The notes beneath the pieces are model-generated. The model was not told the origin of the DNA. It did no database searches and saw only the letters and a list, made by a program, of their open reading frames with translations. DNA of 64,000 nucleotides from Thalassia testudinum (lineage: Eukaryota; Streptophyta; Magnoliopsida; Alismatales; Hydrocharitaceae). Position 1 is the stretch's first letter. Each line of letters begins with the position of its first letter. A program made the position numbers and the translations under genes. The stretch spans positions 117,504,001-117,568,000 of the forward strand of contig JAZHRO010000013.1 of the NCBI GenBank assembly GCA_037157565.1. Reading direction: 5' to 3'. Positions 44,813 through 55,416 of this stretch are shown here, piece after piece.

Positions 44813-46385
44813 GGCACGGCTTTGCAGTAACTCATTTTCTCTTGCTTGAAGTGGATCTCATCCCCTTCTCTTTCTTTCTTTTGTGTGTGCAGGAACTACA
44901 GCGGGAAGGCGGGAATCTGGAAGAGAGAGCTCAACGGTCCTTTTCTTCCCGCGAAAATTCAGGTTGGTTCCTCTTTCTGGTCACATAAATAATTAAAACT
45001 ACTAAAAATATATTAAAATTGGCTTTCAGGACCCTAAACACTTAAATTAAGTGGAGTGGTGCATTTTAAAATCCATTGTTTGCTTGTATGCTTCTTTAAC
45101 ACCACTCCATTACAAGTATTGGTGTTCTATTTTTCGGGTCCAGATTTCTGTCCGGACTTGAAAAATCGATTCCTAACACCCCAGGCCTCCTAAAATCATA
45201 AAATTTCATAGAGTGATTCCCAATTAAGTTAGGAACATCTGTTCCAAATTTCAAATCAATTGGATTTGTATTTAATTTTTAAAAATTCGTGGATTGCAGA
45301 GAGGTCATACCATCTTATCTTCCTGTTTTGCTACTGTCCGCGAATTTTCAGAACTTTTATACTCATCCAATTTTTGGGAAATTGAGCTTGTTGGAATCCT
45401 TGTGAAATTTTATATATCATATAAAATCATAAAAATTTTCTGAGGTCGGTGGTAGTACTAAAAAGTTCATAATACCCACAGGTATTATTTCTGGACTTTG
45501 ACACCAGTACAATTAAAAATTCAAAACAATTATCAAACGAATTCCTAAAATCTTACAAAAATCTTTTTTGGAATCCTTGTTTGATTTTTTTCAAAGTAGT
45601 GGTGTTGTTTGACTTGTTTGGACCACTACTTAATTCTGAAAGCCTAAAAAATAACTCATTGGTAGTTAAATTTCTGTCTTAGGGATAATTGGCTTAGGGT
45701 TTCTTTCTTTCTCTTTTGAGGATTAATTCAAAGGAAATATACAATCACCCATACAACTTGTTTTCCTTTGATTGTGGGTTTTCAAACTTGTTTGAAAATT
45801 TAACTAAAGAAACCCTAAAATACATTCAATTAAATCAAATCCTAAAAGACAAAAATACAAAAAAAAAAATTGTGTGACAACTTGATTTTCATTGGAGCCA
45901 CCCTCCAATTCCTGCACACACACAAAAAAATCAAATAACAGGGCAACAACCCAATAAACGCCCTCCACATTCCGTGTGCACTATAGAATCCTAGACCTAA
46001 TTAAAATTTGTAGCAACTTGACCCCTAAGGCTTTATCAACTTAGGCTTGCTATTTAGGTCTTAAGTTTTCTTTAGTTAGTACCAATTCTGTCATCTATAT
46101 CTGGCGTTCAGGCTGAGGGGCCGTGTCAAACGACCAGGCGCGGGTTTGTACAAGCACCTGGGGTTTTCCCTGGGAAACTTTTGGGCCCAAACCTCCCCTT
46201 AAGAAACTTGGCTAGATTTGTTGATAGAACTGGTATTCACTATTGACTACTTATTTCCTATATAGACCAAGTCTTAGGTTATTATTAGGGAGTCACAATT
46301 AAGTTAGGTCTAGTTTTTGTTTGTTTGAATTGCACACTTTCTCTCATCTCTTTCTCTTCTCCTCCCCTCCCCGTTCTTCCATTTT
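44813..46385 (+). other. E7 leader (5' untranslated)
   Basis: Close to the E6 leader. It has the word GTCAAACGACC (46125-46135) in a GC-rich, foldable stretch (GGGGCCGTGTC...CAGGCGCGGG). No credible gene. Confidence 0.7.
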
Positions 46386-47758
46386 ATGCACGGGCGACGG
46401 TCTCAAAATCCGCACTTGGAAGGACCATTTGATTTCTCCCCCCACGTAAAAAGACCACTTTTTCTGTCTTCTCCTGAAAAAATGGAAACACAACAAAATA
46501 GGTCCACTGACCCTTCCACGTCTACCTCTAACCCCACCTCTAACCCTAATTCTAACCCTTCCACCCAAAACCCAACCACCAGTAACTTCCCACACTTGGA
46601 GCTCCCCAATCTTGAGTTGCCCCACACACAACATCAAGACCCCCTACCTGATCTTTTAAAATTGATGGCCGATCAGATTAATAAATTAAATTCAATCAAC
46701 AAACATTGACTAGGAACATCAAAAACCTAGCCAATCCAAGGCCAAACCCACCACCCCGTCAGCAGCCTGTTGTTCCTCTAAAAGATTTCTATGATCCGTC
46801 TTATTATGAGGAACAACCAGGGGTGGTCATACCGGAGGGGGACTTTGAGATCAAGCCAGCCGTCCTGAACCTGATTAAACACTTTCATGGCCTTCCTAGG
46901 GAAGACCCTTTCAGCCACCTTGAAGAACTAACTCTTCTTGCACAGACAACCCGTTCCCGAAATGTGCAAGAAGACATATGGCTGATGCGGCTTTTTCCAT
47001 TATCTCTTAAAGATAAGGCCGCTTATTGGTTCAGGACCATTGGCCGACCCATCACAACATGGCCTCAACTCAAGAGCGCCTTCCTCAAGAAATTCTTTCC
47101 CATAGGTCGTACCAATTCCTTACGAAGATCTATTACGACCTTTCACCAAAAATCTGGTGAAACTTTCCATGATTCTTGGGAAAGATTTCAAGACCTTTTA
47201 AGAAGTTGCCCGCACCACGAGATTCCTTTATGGCAGCTCGTGCAAATCTTCTATCATGGATTAGAAGATCAAATCTGACATATTGTCGACGCCTCGTGTG
47301 GCGGCAACTTTTTAAATAAAGATGCAGAAAGTGCCTATGACCTGTTCGAAGAAATGAGTGAAAACTCATTTAATCAAGCTTCCATGAACACATTTTGCAG
47401 AACCCAAAATCCGCAGTTCGGTGTTCATGAAATAGGCACTCAATCTATCCCTGTCACCCAAGACGATCTTCAATTGATTGCTCAAAAACTCGACCAGATG
47501 CATATTAATCAAAAGAAAATTGAGGAAAGACTAGCCACTTCAACTCAAGCTCCACACCCACATCTAACCCAACCTAACTTTCCACAAAGAGAAAATTTGC
47601 ACAATCTCAACACTACCCCTGCTGATTATTCTGAGGTTGCCCATGATTCACTGGGGAACTACAACTATCCAGATCTTAACCCCACTCAAAATATTTCTGC
47701 CATCCAGGAGCCCTTTAAAAATTCTTCCAATTGGAAAAATTACCCGAACTACTCCTAG
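46386..47758 (+). pseudogene. E7 gag
   Basis: The start MHGRRSQNPH is shared with E6. Residues 1-107 (46386-46709) are in one frame; a one-base shift near 46700 leads to 46706-47278 with the Retrotrans_gag core: PLKDFYDPSYYEE, LFPLSLKDKAAYWFRT, FLKKFFPIGR, RFQDLLRSCPHH. A TGA (47276-47278) interrupts it before VDASCGGNFLN, and a TAG (47756-47758) follows NYS. Both stops fit C-to-T or G-to-A change. Gag would form the particle that also packages non-autonomous RNA. Confidence 0.9.
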
Positions 47759-49414
47759 AATAATCAAGTTTCCTCCCAACCATATCATTTTAATGGGTAT
47801 GGGTCGAATCCAAACTTCCATCCTGGGCCATCCCAACAAGATATCAATGCCCAGATGCTGCGAACCCTGCAGGATATGCAAACAAAAATGACGGAAGTAA
47901 CCCGCAACATCACAAATCTGAACAATCAGATTGGGGTTACTCCCACGCAAAGACCTGTAGGACATCTTCCGTCCCAACCCATACCCAACCCTAATCACCA
48001 AGGAAACCATTATATGGGTAGAAATCCACATTATCCAAATCAGCCTCCTCCTAATCCCCCACCTCAGCAGCCGCCCAGGTTTCTGCAATCACAGGCCCCC
48101 CCACCTCCTCTAAATAATAATCCGACTGCACATGCAGTTACTTTGAGGAGTGGGAAAACCACCACTGACCCCGGGCCTTCACACGAACCTGGTAAGATAC
48201 CTGTGCAAATTGACTCCCCACCTCCCCATCAGGAAGAAAAAGAAAAACAAAAATCTCAAGACAAGATTCCTGTCCCTTTCCCACAAGCTCTCTACCCCAC
48301 CACCAACAAAAAAAAGAAATCTGAGCCCACTACAAAAGAACTCATGGAGCTATTTGGGCAAGTTCATATCAATATTCCTCTCCTAGATGCCATCAAATAT
48401 ATACCTGCCTATGCTAAATTTTTGAAGGAGATTTGTACTCCTAAAAGGCAGGTCAAAAATCTAGGACAGGTGCATCTTTCGGAGACAGTAAGCTCTGTCA
48501 TACAGAGGAAGCTGCCTCCTAAGATGAAAGATCCGGGGGCGCCTTTAATTTCTGTAATTATTGATGACACCACATTTAATCGTGCCCTCCTTGATCTTGG
48601 TGCCTCAGTAAATATTTTTCCCACGAGTTTATTCGAAGAATTTCAGATCGGTGAATTAAAACCCGTCGAGGTTACTTTGCAATTAGCCGACCGATCTACA
48701 ATCAAACCTCGTGGGATTGTCGAGGATGTATTAGTCAAGGTCCAGAATTGTGTCTTCCCTGCAGACTTTCTGGTTCTTGACATTGAGGCACCCGAATCAT
48801 TACTGGACTCCCCGATAATCCTTGGACGCCCTTTTTTGGCTACTGCAAAGGCAAATATCAATTGCCACACAGGCAAAATGGATATCAACTGTGCAGGCCA
48901 AACTATCACCTTAGATATTTTTAAATCCTCCAAGAGATTCCATGATGATAACTTCTTTGAGGACTCAGATACTGAAATTTCTAATATGGTGGAGGAGACA
49001 ATGTTAATAGATACCCTTACTGACCACAGTTTTTTTGAGGACTCTGATTCAGACTCAGTGGTCGGCGAAATCTATGATCCGAAAACTTGTCTTGACTCCA
49101 AATCTATTCCTGATACCCCCCCTCACCCACCCACTATTCACGCACCTAATTTTTCCACACTAACTCACCATTCCTTCCCCGACCCCTTTCTTACGGACCT
49201 GCCACCAACCCCGCCCGAGTTTGGCACCCAACCTGAATTAAAACCATGGCCAGACTCGAGCCACACTTATCAATTTCCATCTCACTTTGATCCCAATATT
49301 ATTTCTAATCAATTTTCTAGGGATCTAGACGAAGACACCTTTTTTGCGGGCATCCAAGTGTCCAATTATTTACATGATTTTCCGTCTTCTGTGCATACCT
49401 TCATGCCCGGCTGA
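47759..49414 (+). pseudogene. E7 gag linker and retropepsin-like protease
   Basis: This continues the gag frame after the TAG; it is open to TGA at 49412-49414. From the first ATG (47855) it has 519 residues: a P/Q/N-rich linker, the Athila-type HAVTLRSGK (about residues 92-100), a conserved AIKYIPAYAKFLKEI stretch, catalytic D247 in LLDLGASVNIF, LQLADRS, ILGRPFLATAKANI (about 320-333), and an acidic tail ending FPSSVHTFMPG. DLGA in place of DSGA or DTGA is common in Athila proteases. The protein stops here without any RT. Confidence 0.9.
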
Positions 49415-50108
49415 ATGGCGTAAAAGATAGCACTGGATGGGGGGTAACCCATCATTTTTTTTTCTTGCTTTTCCTTTTTCTTCTTTTTCCAGGTTTTATT
49501 CATCCTAAACCCGACCGTTCTTCACTAAGGTAAATCCTTTTCCCTCCTAATGCATGAGGACATGGCATATCTTGAGCATGGGGGGTGTTTTTAAATTTTT
49601 ACGATCGATTTAGGATGTCTAAAACCTAAAAACATGCAATTTTCTTTAATTTATTTCCTGCTTGCATACCCAAAAAAAAAAATGTTGAAAACTTTTTGAG
49701 GAAAAATTTTGAAATCAAGACTAAGGTCGAAAAATTCACTTCTGGTACAATGGGATTTAATCTTTAACAAACTAAGGATGAGGATATGGATCTGATCATT
49801 AGAATTCCAGGGTCTATTTTAGACTAGATCAGATATCCTTCTCTAAAATTCCACCTGAACTCATGATAGTTCAGGTGACTTGATCCTATTTTGTAATATG
49901 GAAAGTATTTGACTTAGTTTTTGATTCAAAAACTTGCGGTTCTTGAGAAACTTCTTGTGTCAATTTTCACACACAAGCCAACACTTAAAAATAACTAAAA
50001 ATTTGAAAAACTCCCTTGTTTGGATTTAGTAAAAGTCTGAAGCAAATCATTGGTTTGAGTTCCCACCGTCAAGAAGGAAAAAACCTTCTTTGAGGACGCG
50101 ATGTCAAC

Positions 50109-50351
50109 ATGTTACCGCCTCGGCGCTGCTCTATATCTATATTTCATATCTTTAGACGGAGCATTAAAGCGCATTTCAGCAGCTCAAGTGTCTTGGACGG
50201 TGCTCTACCTATAGCATCGGAGCAAGAGCTTGAGTTTGTTTGGAGCGCCCCTTGTCACCGCATCGTGTTTTGGGGTTGTGAGTTCCTGGGTGGTGTCATG
50301 GACAGTGCTATCCCGAAGTACTGGCGCCAGAGCCCCCTCGAGGAATGGTAA
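50109..50351 (+). other. 80-codon frame conserved between E7 and E6, coding status unsure
   Basis: Open from MLPPRRCSIS to QSPLEEW, the same length in E6 (32321-32563, minus). About nine residue changes, several radical (R to W, C to Y), so it may be a chance frame or a structured RNA rather than a gene. Confidence 0.3.
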
Positions 50352-50418
50352 CGGGAATGATGATACCGACACATCTGTTGTAAGACTAAGCTAAAAATAA
50401 GCATGGGGGAGAGAAAAA

Positions 50419-50444
50419 ATAATAATAATAATAATAATAATAAC
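50419..50444. repeat. TAA trinucleotide microsatellite in E7
   Basis: About eight AAT units. E6 has only a short, imperfect version near 32238-32252, so it grew in the E7 lineage. Confidence 0.9.
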
Positions 50445-50780
50445 ACGTCCTTATAAAGGTTGGCTTTTCACAAGCACAGACACAAGGTTTTAAAGGAATT
50501 TGCAAGTTGCGAATCAGATTCACGAGCCAGAAAAATCCTAAAAACAAACATTTCAAGTCATCTGAATTAACAAGGGGTTAATTTGTGAATTTTCTGAGGA
50601 TATATTGATCCCGTTCTATCTAATGGTTGGATCCAAAAACAAATCCTGATGTTTATCTTCAACAAATCCCGTATCTCCTGTGTTTTAATCTACCAAGGTC
50701 CCTTAATCTCTTTTTCTCCTCAAAAGTAAAAAAAAATTAGATTTCCCAAAAATTCCTTTTTCCAAAAAAATTAATGTTTT

Positions 50781-50814
50781 GCTAAGAGACTAGCAAAAGA
50801 TAAGCATGGGGGTG
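50781..50814 (+). promoter_or_regulatory. Polypurine tract and upstream box of E7
   Basis: GCTAAGAGACTAGC, AAAAGATAAG and CATGGGGGTG directly before the LTR start TGATAAAC. Confidence 0.9.
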
Positions 50815-51052
50815 TGATAAACGCCAGTTTATCATCATTCTTATGCATTAAAACAAACCTAGCTCTTAGGATTTTACTCCGCAAACGGGTTTTTGGGCTG
50901 CATTTAGGCATAAATTAGGATAGGCATGCATTGCATTTTTTATTGTTGCTTTAATGTGTTTTTGTGAGTGTTAGGGATGTATAAATTCACAGATCCCTAA
51001 AACCCTAGCACTCAAGAAGGCAATTGGTGAAGGAGAAGCCCAGACTAGTTGG

Positions 51053-51713
51053 AACCCAGCTTGATCCAGCTCACCATAGCTGGAACCTAGCTTACTTGAA
51101 CTAGGGTTAGCTCATCCCAGCTCCATTCAGCTAATCTCAGCTGGATGGCAGCTCAAGAGAGTTCACCTTAGCTCACCCTAGCTCAAGTCAGCTCAGATCC
51201 AGCTCAACTTAGCTGAGTCTAGCTCATCTCAGCTCCCACTAGTTCACAGGGAGCTCTAGCTAGCTCAGCTGAGTTGACAGGAGTTCACCCCAGCTCAGAT
51301 CCAGCTACATTCAGCTCCACTCAACTCCAGCCAGCTGAAGAAGAATTCATCTCAGCTCAGGAAGCTCAAGTCCAGCTCCCGGGGACTCAGCTTAGCTCAA
51401 CTCAGTTGAGCTAAGCTACCTTAGCTGCCTCAACCAGCTTGATTCTCCCTGGGAGCACCAGACCTAGCTCACCTCAGCTCATTTTGGTAGAAGCTAGCTC
51501 ACTTTAGCTTGGCTTAGTAGCTAGCAAAGAACTAGCAAGCTAAGCCAGCTAGAGTAGCCCCATGCCAGCCTCTTCAGTAGCAGCCAGCTCCAGCTCCAGC
51601 TCCAGACTCTCCTCCTCAGCTCCTTCCTCCAAACCCTAGCTCCAACACCTTCTCCTCCACTCCACCTTTAGCTAAGCTAGCTTAGCTTATCTTAGCTTAG
51701 CTTAGCATAGCTA
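51053..51713. repeat. AGCT-phased minisatellite in E7 3' LTR
   Basis: Copy of 42775-43435. Confidence 0.9.
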
Positions 51714-52179
51714 ACAACCAGCTCCTTGGCCATTCATTACCTCCAAAATCAACCCTAGCTAGCTCCACCAACTCAAGCCTACCTAAGCTAGCTACTCTAC
51801 TCAAGTTGGCGCCACCTCCTATCCATCCCTTCACCCCATTATCTCCACCAAAAGACACTTCAAGTTGGTGCAAAAAACCACCCCTAACCACCTCTATATT
51901 GGCGCCACTTTCAGCCCCTTAAATCCACCCTACACCTACCCACATAAGCCATCCTAGCCATCCACATACCCCCCCTTCTAGAACCTTAAGGTGGCGCCAC
52001 CTAATGACCTTCTAGAATGCCCATTTTGGCGCCAACACCAAAGGGTGTCAACACCCATAACTACCCCTTGGTGCCCTTTAAGGTGGCGCCAACTCTCCTT
52101 GGCCATGGGATCTCCAACCACCTCCATCAACTCATCTTGGCCATCCATTTCAAAGGTCACCATAGCCCCCCTCCTATTC

Positions 52180-52187
52180 TATAAAAG
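52180..52187 (+). promoter_or_regulatory. TATA box of E7 3' LTR
   Basis: TATAAAAG. From here transcription would run into the E5 LTR remainder on the right. Confidence 0.75.
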
Positions 52188-53072
52188 GCCACCACCTACC
52201 ACCATTTTTGGGCATCCTCCCTTAGCATATTTTCTACCTAAACCACCTATGCCTACGGCCAAGAAGAAGGAGTAGAGAAGGAGATTAAAGGGGCATATCA
52301 CCAGCCCTTTTGGTGCCTTCTTCTCCCCACTCTCTTCAACTTGTGCCACGCCAAGGAGGAGGACTCTCCCACTTCAAGGAGGACGGCCAGGCAAAGGAGA
52401 AAAGCTTAGGGTGGACGTCCACCCTTGGAGAGAAACTTAGGGCACGCCCCCTTAGGGCTTGCCTCGGAGGTCATCACTTTGGCGGAGTACTGCAAGGAAG
52501 GAGTTGAAGGATTCTTTTCAAGCTTGGGAGCCACCAACCTTGGAGCAAGAAGCCCTCTTCTTCACCATCTATTTAGAGGATTTGTGTTTTCTTTCTTTAT
52601 TTCAATTATCTAGTAGTAGAAGCATTCCTCTACTAGGCATTTTTGTTAAACACTTTATCAATTATCTAGTTGCCTTCTTCGCATATCTTGTTTGCATTTC
52701 TATTTGCTTATTTTCAGCATTCTTCACTTCCTCTCCTTAATTATTCTAGGCCTCCACTTGCTTAGAGTGAGCTTAGGGAGAGGCTCTACTTGCCACTTTA
52801 GAGTAGTTTACTTAATTGGAAGTGTAAACACTTTTCCCGCCATAATTTCGCATGTTGCCTTAGTTCAAAAACAAAAAAAAAATGGTATATTGAAAATTAC
52901 CAAAAGAAAGTTGAGATATATTCCAAGCAAGAGAATCAATTTTGCAACCATATTGCCTCCTTGGACGACCCTAGATACTTCCCTATCTAGGATTATAAAT
53001 TTAAGAGCGAAAGCGGATTTACGCGTTACAATGACGTATTTTAACAAACCGCGTATTTTCGCTATCAGAGGC

Positions 53073-54600
53073 TACGTCGATCTATATTCGCAATTATATT
53101 TGTTTTAGAATTTTTCTTGTAAAGTGAGGCGATGTAATTACAATGAAGCTATAACAAAAATCAGACTAAAAGGGAGAGAGAGAGAAAACATGCATTCAAT
53201 AATTCAAAATGTTTATACAATAAAACTAAATAAGAATTACACTAGAAAGCGGAAATCAGCTACACTAGAAAGCAGGAAAATTCTACACTAGAAAGTTGTA
53301 AAGAAGAATGGGAGAGAGAAGTTATCCTCCACAATGATTGCTTGGAGACGAGCCGAATGAGACGATGCTTGGATGAAGGAGGACTTAGCAAGACGAAGGA
53401 GGATGAAGCAGAAGAACGGGAACGGGGCAGCACATCGTCGTTGTCGTGGGATTTGCTTCCGAAAGGGGACGAAAATTTGACTTTATCTCGCGAGGAGCAT
53501 CCCGGGTGTGGGACAAGCCTCTCTTGAGCTTTGGAGAGGTAGAGAAGAGAAGGAAGGGATGAGAATTTCGTGTGGAGGGGGTCTCCTTTTATAGTTGCAA
53601 GGAGTGGGGGCAATTTGGTCATTACAACTTTAAAAACATTAATTCAGGACCTTTAGTGACGGATAAAACCATCGCTAAAGGTCCGAACGTGGGTGTAGTG
53701 GGCGGCGCATGCGCGCCCGCTTGCTTGCTCGTGCGTTCAACGCTCGTGCACGTTCAGCCATCCTCACGATCGGACGGCTCAGATCGCGCTACGCCTGCCT
53801 CCTCAGAGCACGCCTGTTCGCGTGTGATGCCGCATTACCGTCGCGCGTGCAATAGCGCGTAGGCACTATTGGGTGCATGCGACCATTTGATCGTGATCCG
53901 ATGCTCGCCCACGCCTACTCACCAGTGCCCCTCATCTGCTCTCTGCGACTCAATCCCGCGCCAGCGCCTCGCGATAAGGCACTAAACTGCTGTGCTACGC
54001 CGTCCAAATAGTCATGCAGATGAAATCAAGCGCGCGCATCCACAGTCGTTGGATCTTGATCCAACGGTGGAGAAGGGTAGATGCGGGGGCTTCAGCGGGT
54101 GCATGCGGATGATTGGGCAACTAAGATGGCGCCACGTGGAACCATCTTGGCCATCCATCTTCTGGATGATGTAGATGGTGCCACGGGTGTCATAGTGACT
54201 CGATTTTTGCATCGTTAGGCTGCGATCGTCAATCCGAATCCATCCATGTGGTCGGATTTGTCGTTTGAAGTGCAAATTTACACCATCTTGGCCCTTGATC
54301 TTTTAGGATTCCCTGATAACTATCTGATGCTACAGATGCCTGATTAGGGCAATCTTGGAGTCGTTGAACTCCAATCGTCTCCTTGATCACATCTGTATGG
54401 TTGGATCTTCGATTCGAGGCCCCAATAAAAAGTTTTCCCTATCTAAGCACATAAAAGGAGATAATTAACCTCCATTTTATTCAAACTACTCTAAATGCAA
54501 GATGATGCATGTTATGCAATATTTATAGCATGCAATGCAATCCTATGCTTAAGAACATGCATAAATAGACATCTTAAGTAGTGTAAACGTGTTTACATCA
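53073..54600 (-). repeat. 5' LTR of E5, right piece
   Basis: It resumes (TACGTCGATC) after the second GAGGC (53068-53072) and matches 23277-24814. It includes a minus-strand TATA box at 53586-53593, a P3-type pair (53647-53682), P1 (54047-54066) and the tRNA-like region near 53940-54005 (minus strand). The terminal palindrome TGTAAAC/GTTTACA is near 54582-54597. Confidence 0.92.
53586..53593 (-). promoter_or_regulatory. TATA box of E5 5' LTR
   Basis: Minus-strand TATAAAAG. E7 now lies about 0.5 kb downstream of it, between the LTR promoter and gag of E5. Confidence 0.7.
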
Positions 54601-54605
54601 GAGGG

Positions 54606-55383
54606 GTAGGGATCCTTTTATAGTGGAGAAAAGAATCAAATTTGTAAACAAGACATTTTGTGACGGTCATAAACGTCGTTGAAGATCTGCCGCAAACATC
54701 GTTGAAGATCTCGCTCACGCGCCCTCGCCGCCGCACCGCTGGCGCCCCATGTGCTATATGCGCCCTAGTTGTACGTGCACGAGTAATATGAGCAGCTGCT
54801 GCCACTGCCTCGGCGCGCGCGCTACGCTACTGCACGCGTCGCTATGCTTGCGCATGCATGCCTCTACGCTGCTGTGCACATGGGTGGCGCATGCGTGCGC
54901 ATAGACGACCCAGATTGCGCCACATGGTGCAATCTAGGCCATTCATCTTCTTTCCTTTGTAGAGGATGCTACAAAAGTAAGATTGAATCGATTTTCGCGT
55001 CGTTGGGCTGCGATCGTCGACCCAAATCCATCTGTGCAGTTGGATATGTCATTGATGGTCTAGATTGCATCACTTAATCCCTCGACCGTTGATCTTCCAT
55101 GGATTGCATATGGTGCTACGAGACTCCAATCGAGGCAATTTCGGAGGCATTGGACTCTGATCATCGTCATGATCAGATCTGTATAGTCAAATTGTCATTC
55201 CGACACTCTAAAATAAATATCCTTCTCTCCTGACCACAAAAGGATGCAATTAACCAAAATTATATACAACTACTTTAAATGCAGAATGATGCATGGTATG
55301 CAATATTTATAATAAGAAATGCAAATCTAAGCCTAGGAACGTGCATGAATAGGCATTTTTCCTCAATAATTATGTCTACATCA
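54606..55383 (-). repeat. 3' LTR of E4, right piece (U3 side)
   Basis: It begins after the second GAGGG (54601-54605) and runs to ...TCTACATCA at 55383, next to the polypurine tract. It contains the minus-strand TATA box at 54615-54622, only about 10 bp from the E5 insertion point. Confidence 0.75.
54615..54622 (-). promoter_or_regulatory. TATA box of E4 LTR, separated from its start site
   Basis: Minus-strand TATAAAAG. E5 inserted about 10 bp downstream on the minus strand, before the expected transcription start. Confidence 0.65.
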
Positions 55384-55416
55384 TACCCCCATGCCTATCT
55401 TTTGCTAGTCCCTAGC
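55384..55416 (-). promoter_or_regulatory. Polypurine tract and upstream box of E4
   Basis: Minus strand GCTAGGGACTAGC, AAAAGATAGG and CATGGGGGTA directly before TGATGTAGAC. Confidence 0.82.

Larger units (their letters stand above)
49415..50780 (+). other. 3' non-coding region of E7
   Basis: It replaces the whole pol region. It is homologous to 31900-33259 of E6. Includes the 80-codon frame at 50109-50351 and a TAA microsatellite (50419-50444). No RT or integrase motif in any frame. Confidence 0.75.
42537..53067 (+). mobile_element. E7: young family A non-autonomous element (gag and protease only)
   Basis: 10,531 bp, flanked by GAGGC (42532-42536 and 53068-53072), inserted in the 5' LTR of E5 in the opposite direction. 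LTRs are exactly equal (2253 bp) with about ten differences by eye. The internal 6.0 kb has a perfect primer site, leader, gag, protease, a 1.4-kb non-coding 3' part and a polypurine tract. There is no RT, RNase H or integrase, nor space for them, so it must be mobilised in trans. Confidence 0.96.
50815..53067 (+). repeat. 3' LTR of E7 (family A, 2253 bp)
   Basis: Almost identical to 42537-44789. AGCT minisatellite 51053-51713; TATA box 52180-52187. The frames at 51991-53108 within it are chance frames repeated in both LTRs. Confidence 0.96.
23152..54600 (-). mobile_element. E5: Athila-type Ty3/gypsy element with complete pol, nested host of E6 and E7
   Basis: It is flanked by GAGGG (23147-23151 and 54601-54605). 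LTRs are 1663 bp (left, 3') and about 1662 bp (right, 5', after removing E7 and one GAGGC). Without E6 and E7 the element is about 11.6 kb, the usual Athila size. The minus-strand order is LTR, priming site (42382-42399), leader, gag, protease, RT, RNase H, integrase, long 3' UTR, polypurine tract, LTR. The two LTRs differ at about ten places within the first 170 bp, so it is clearly older than E7. All frames carry stops. Confidence 0.93.

Noticed and set aside
44032..44830. Plus-strand frames of 62-138 codons, repeated at 52310-53108
   Set aside because: Both lie in the U5 side of the two E7 LTRs and repeat only because the LTRs are duplicates. No start context, domain or homology beyond the LTR family.
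54844..55077. A 77-codon plus-strand frame
   Set aside because: It lies across the minus-strand U3 of the E4 LTR and matches no domain.
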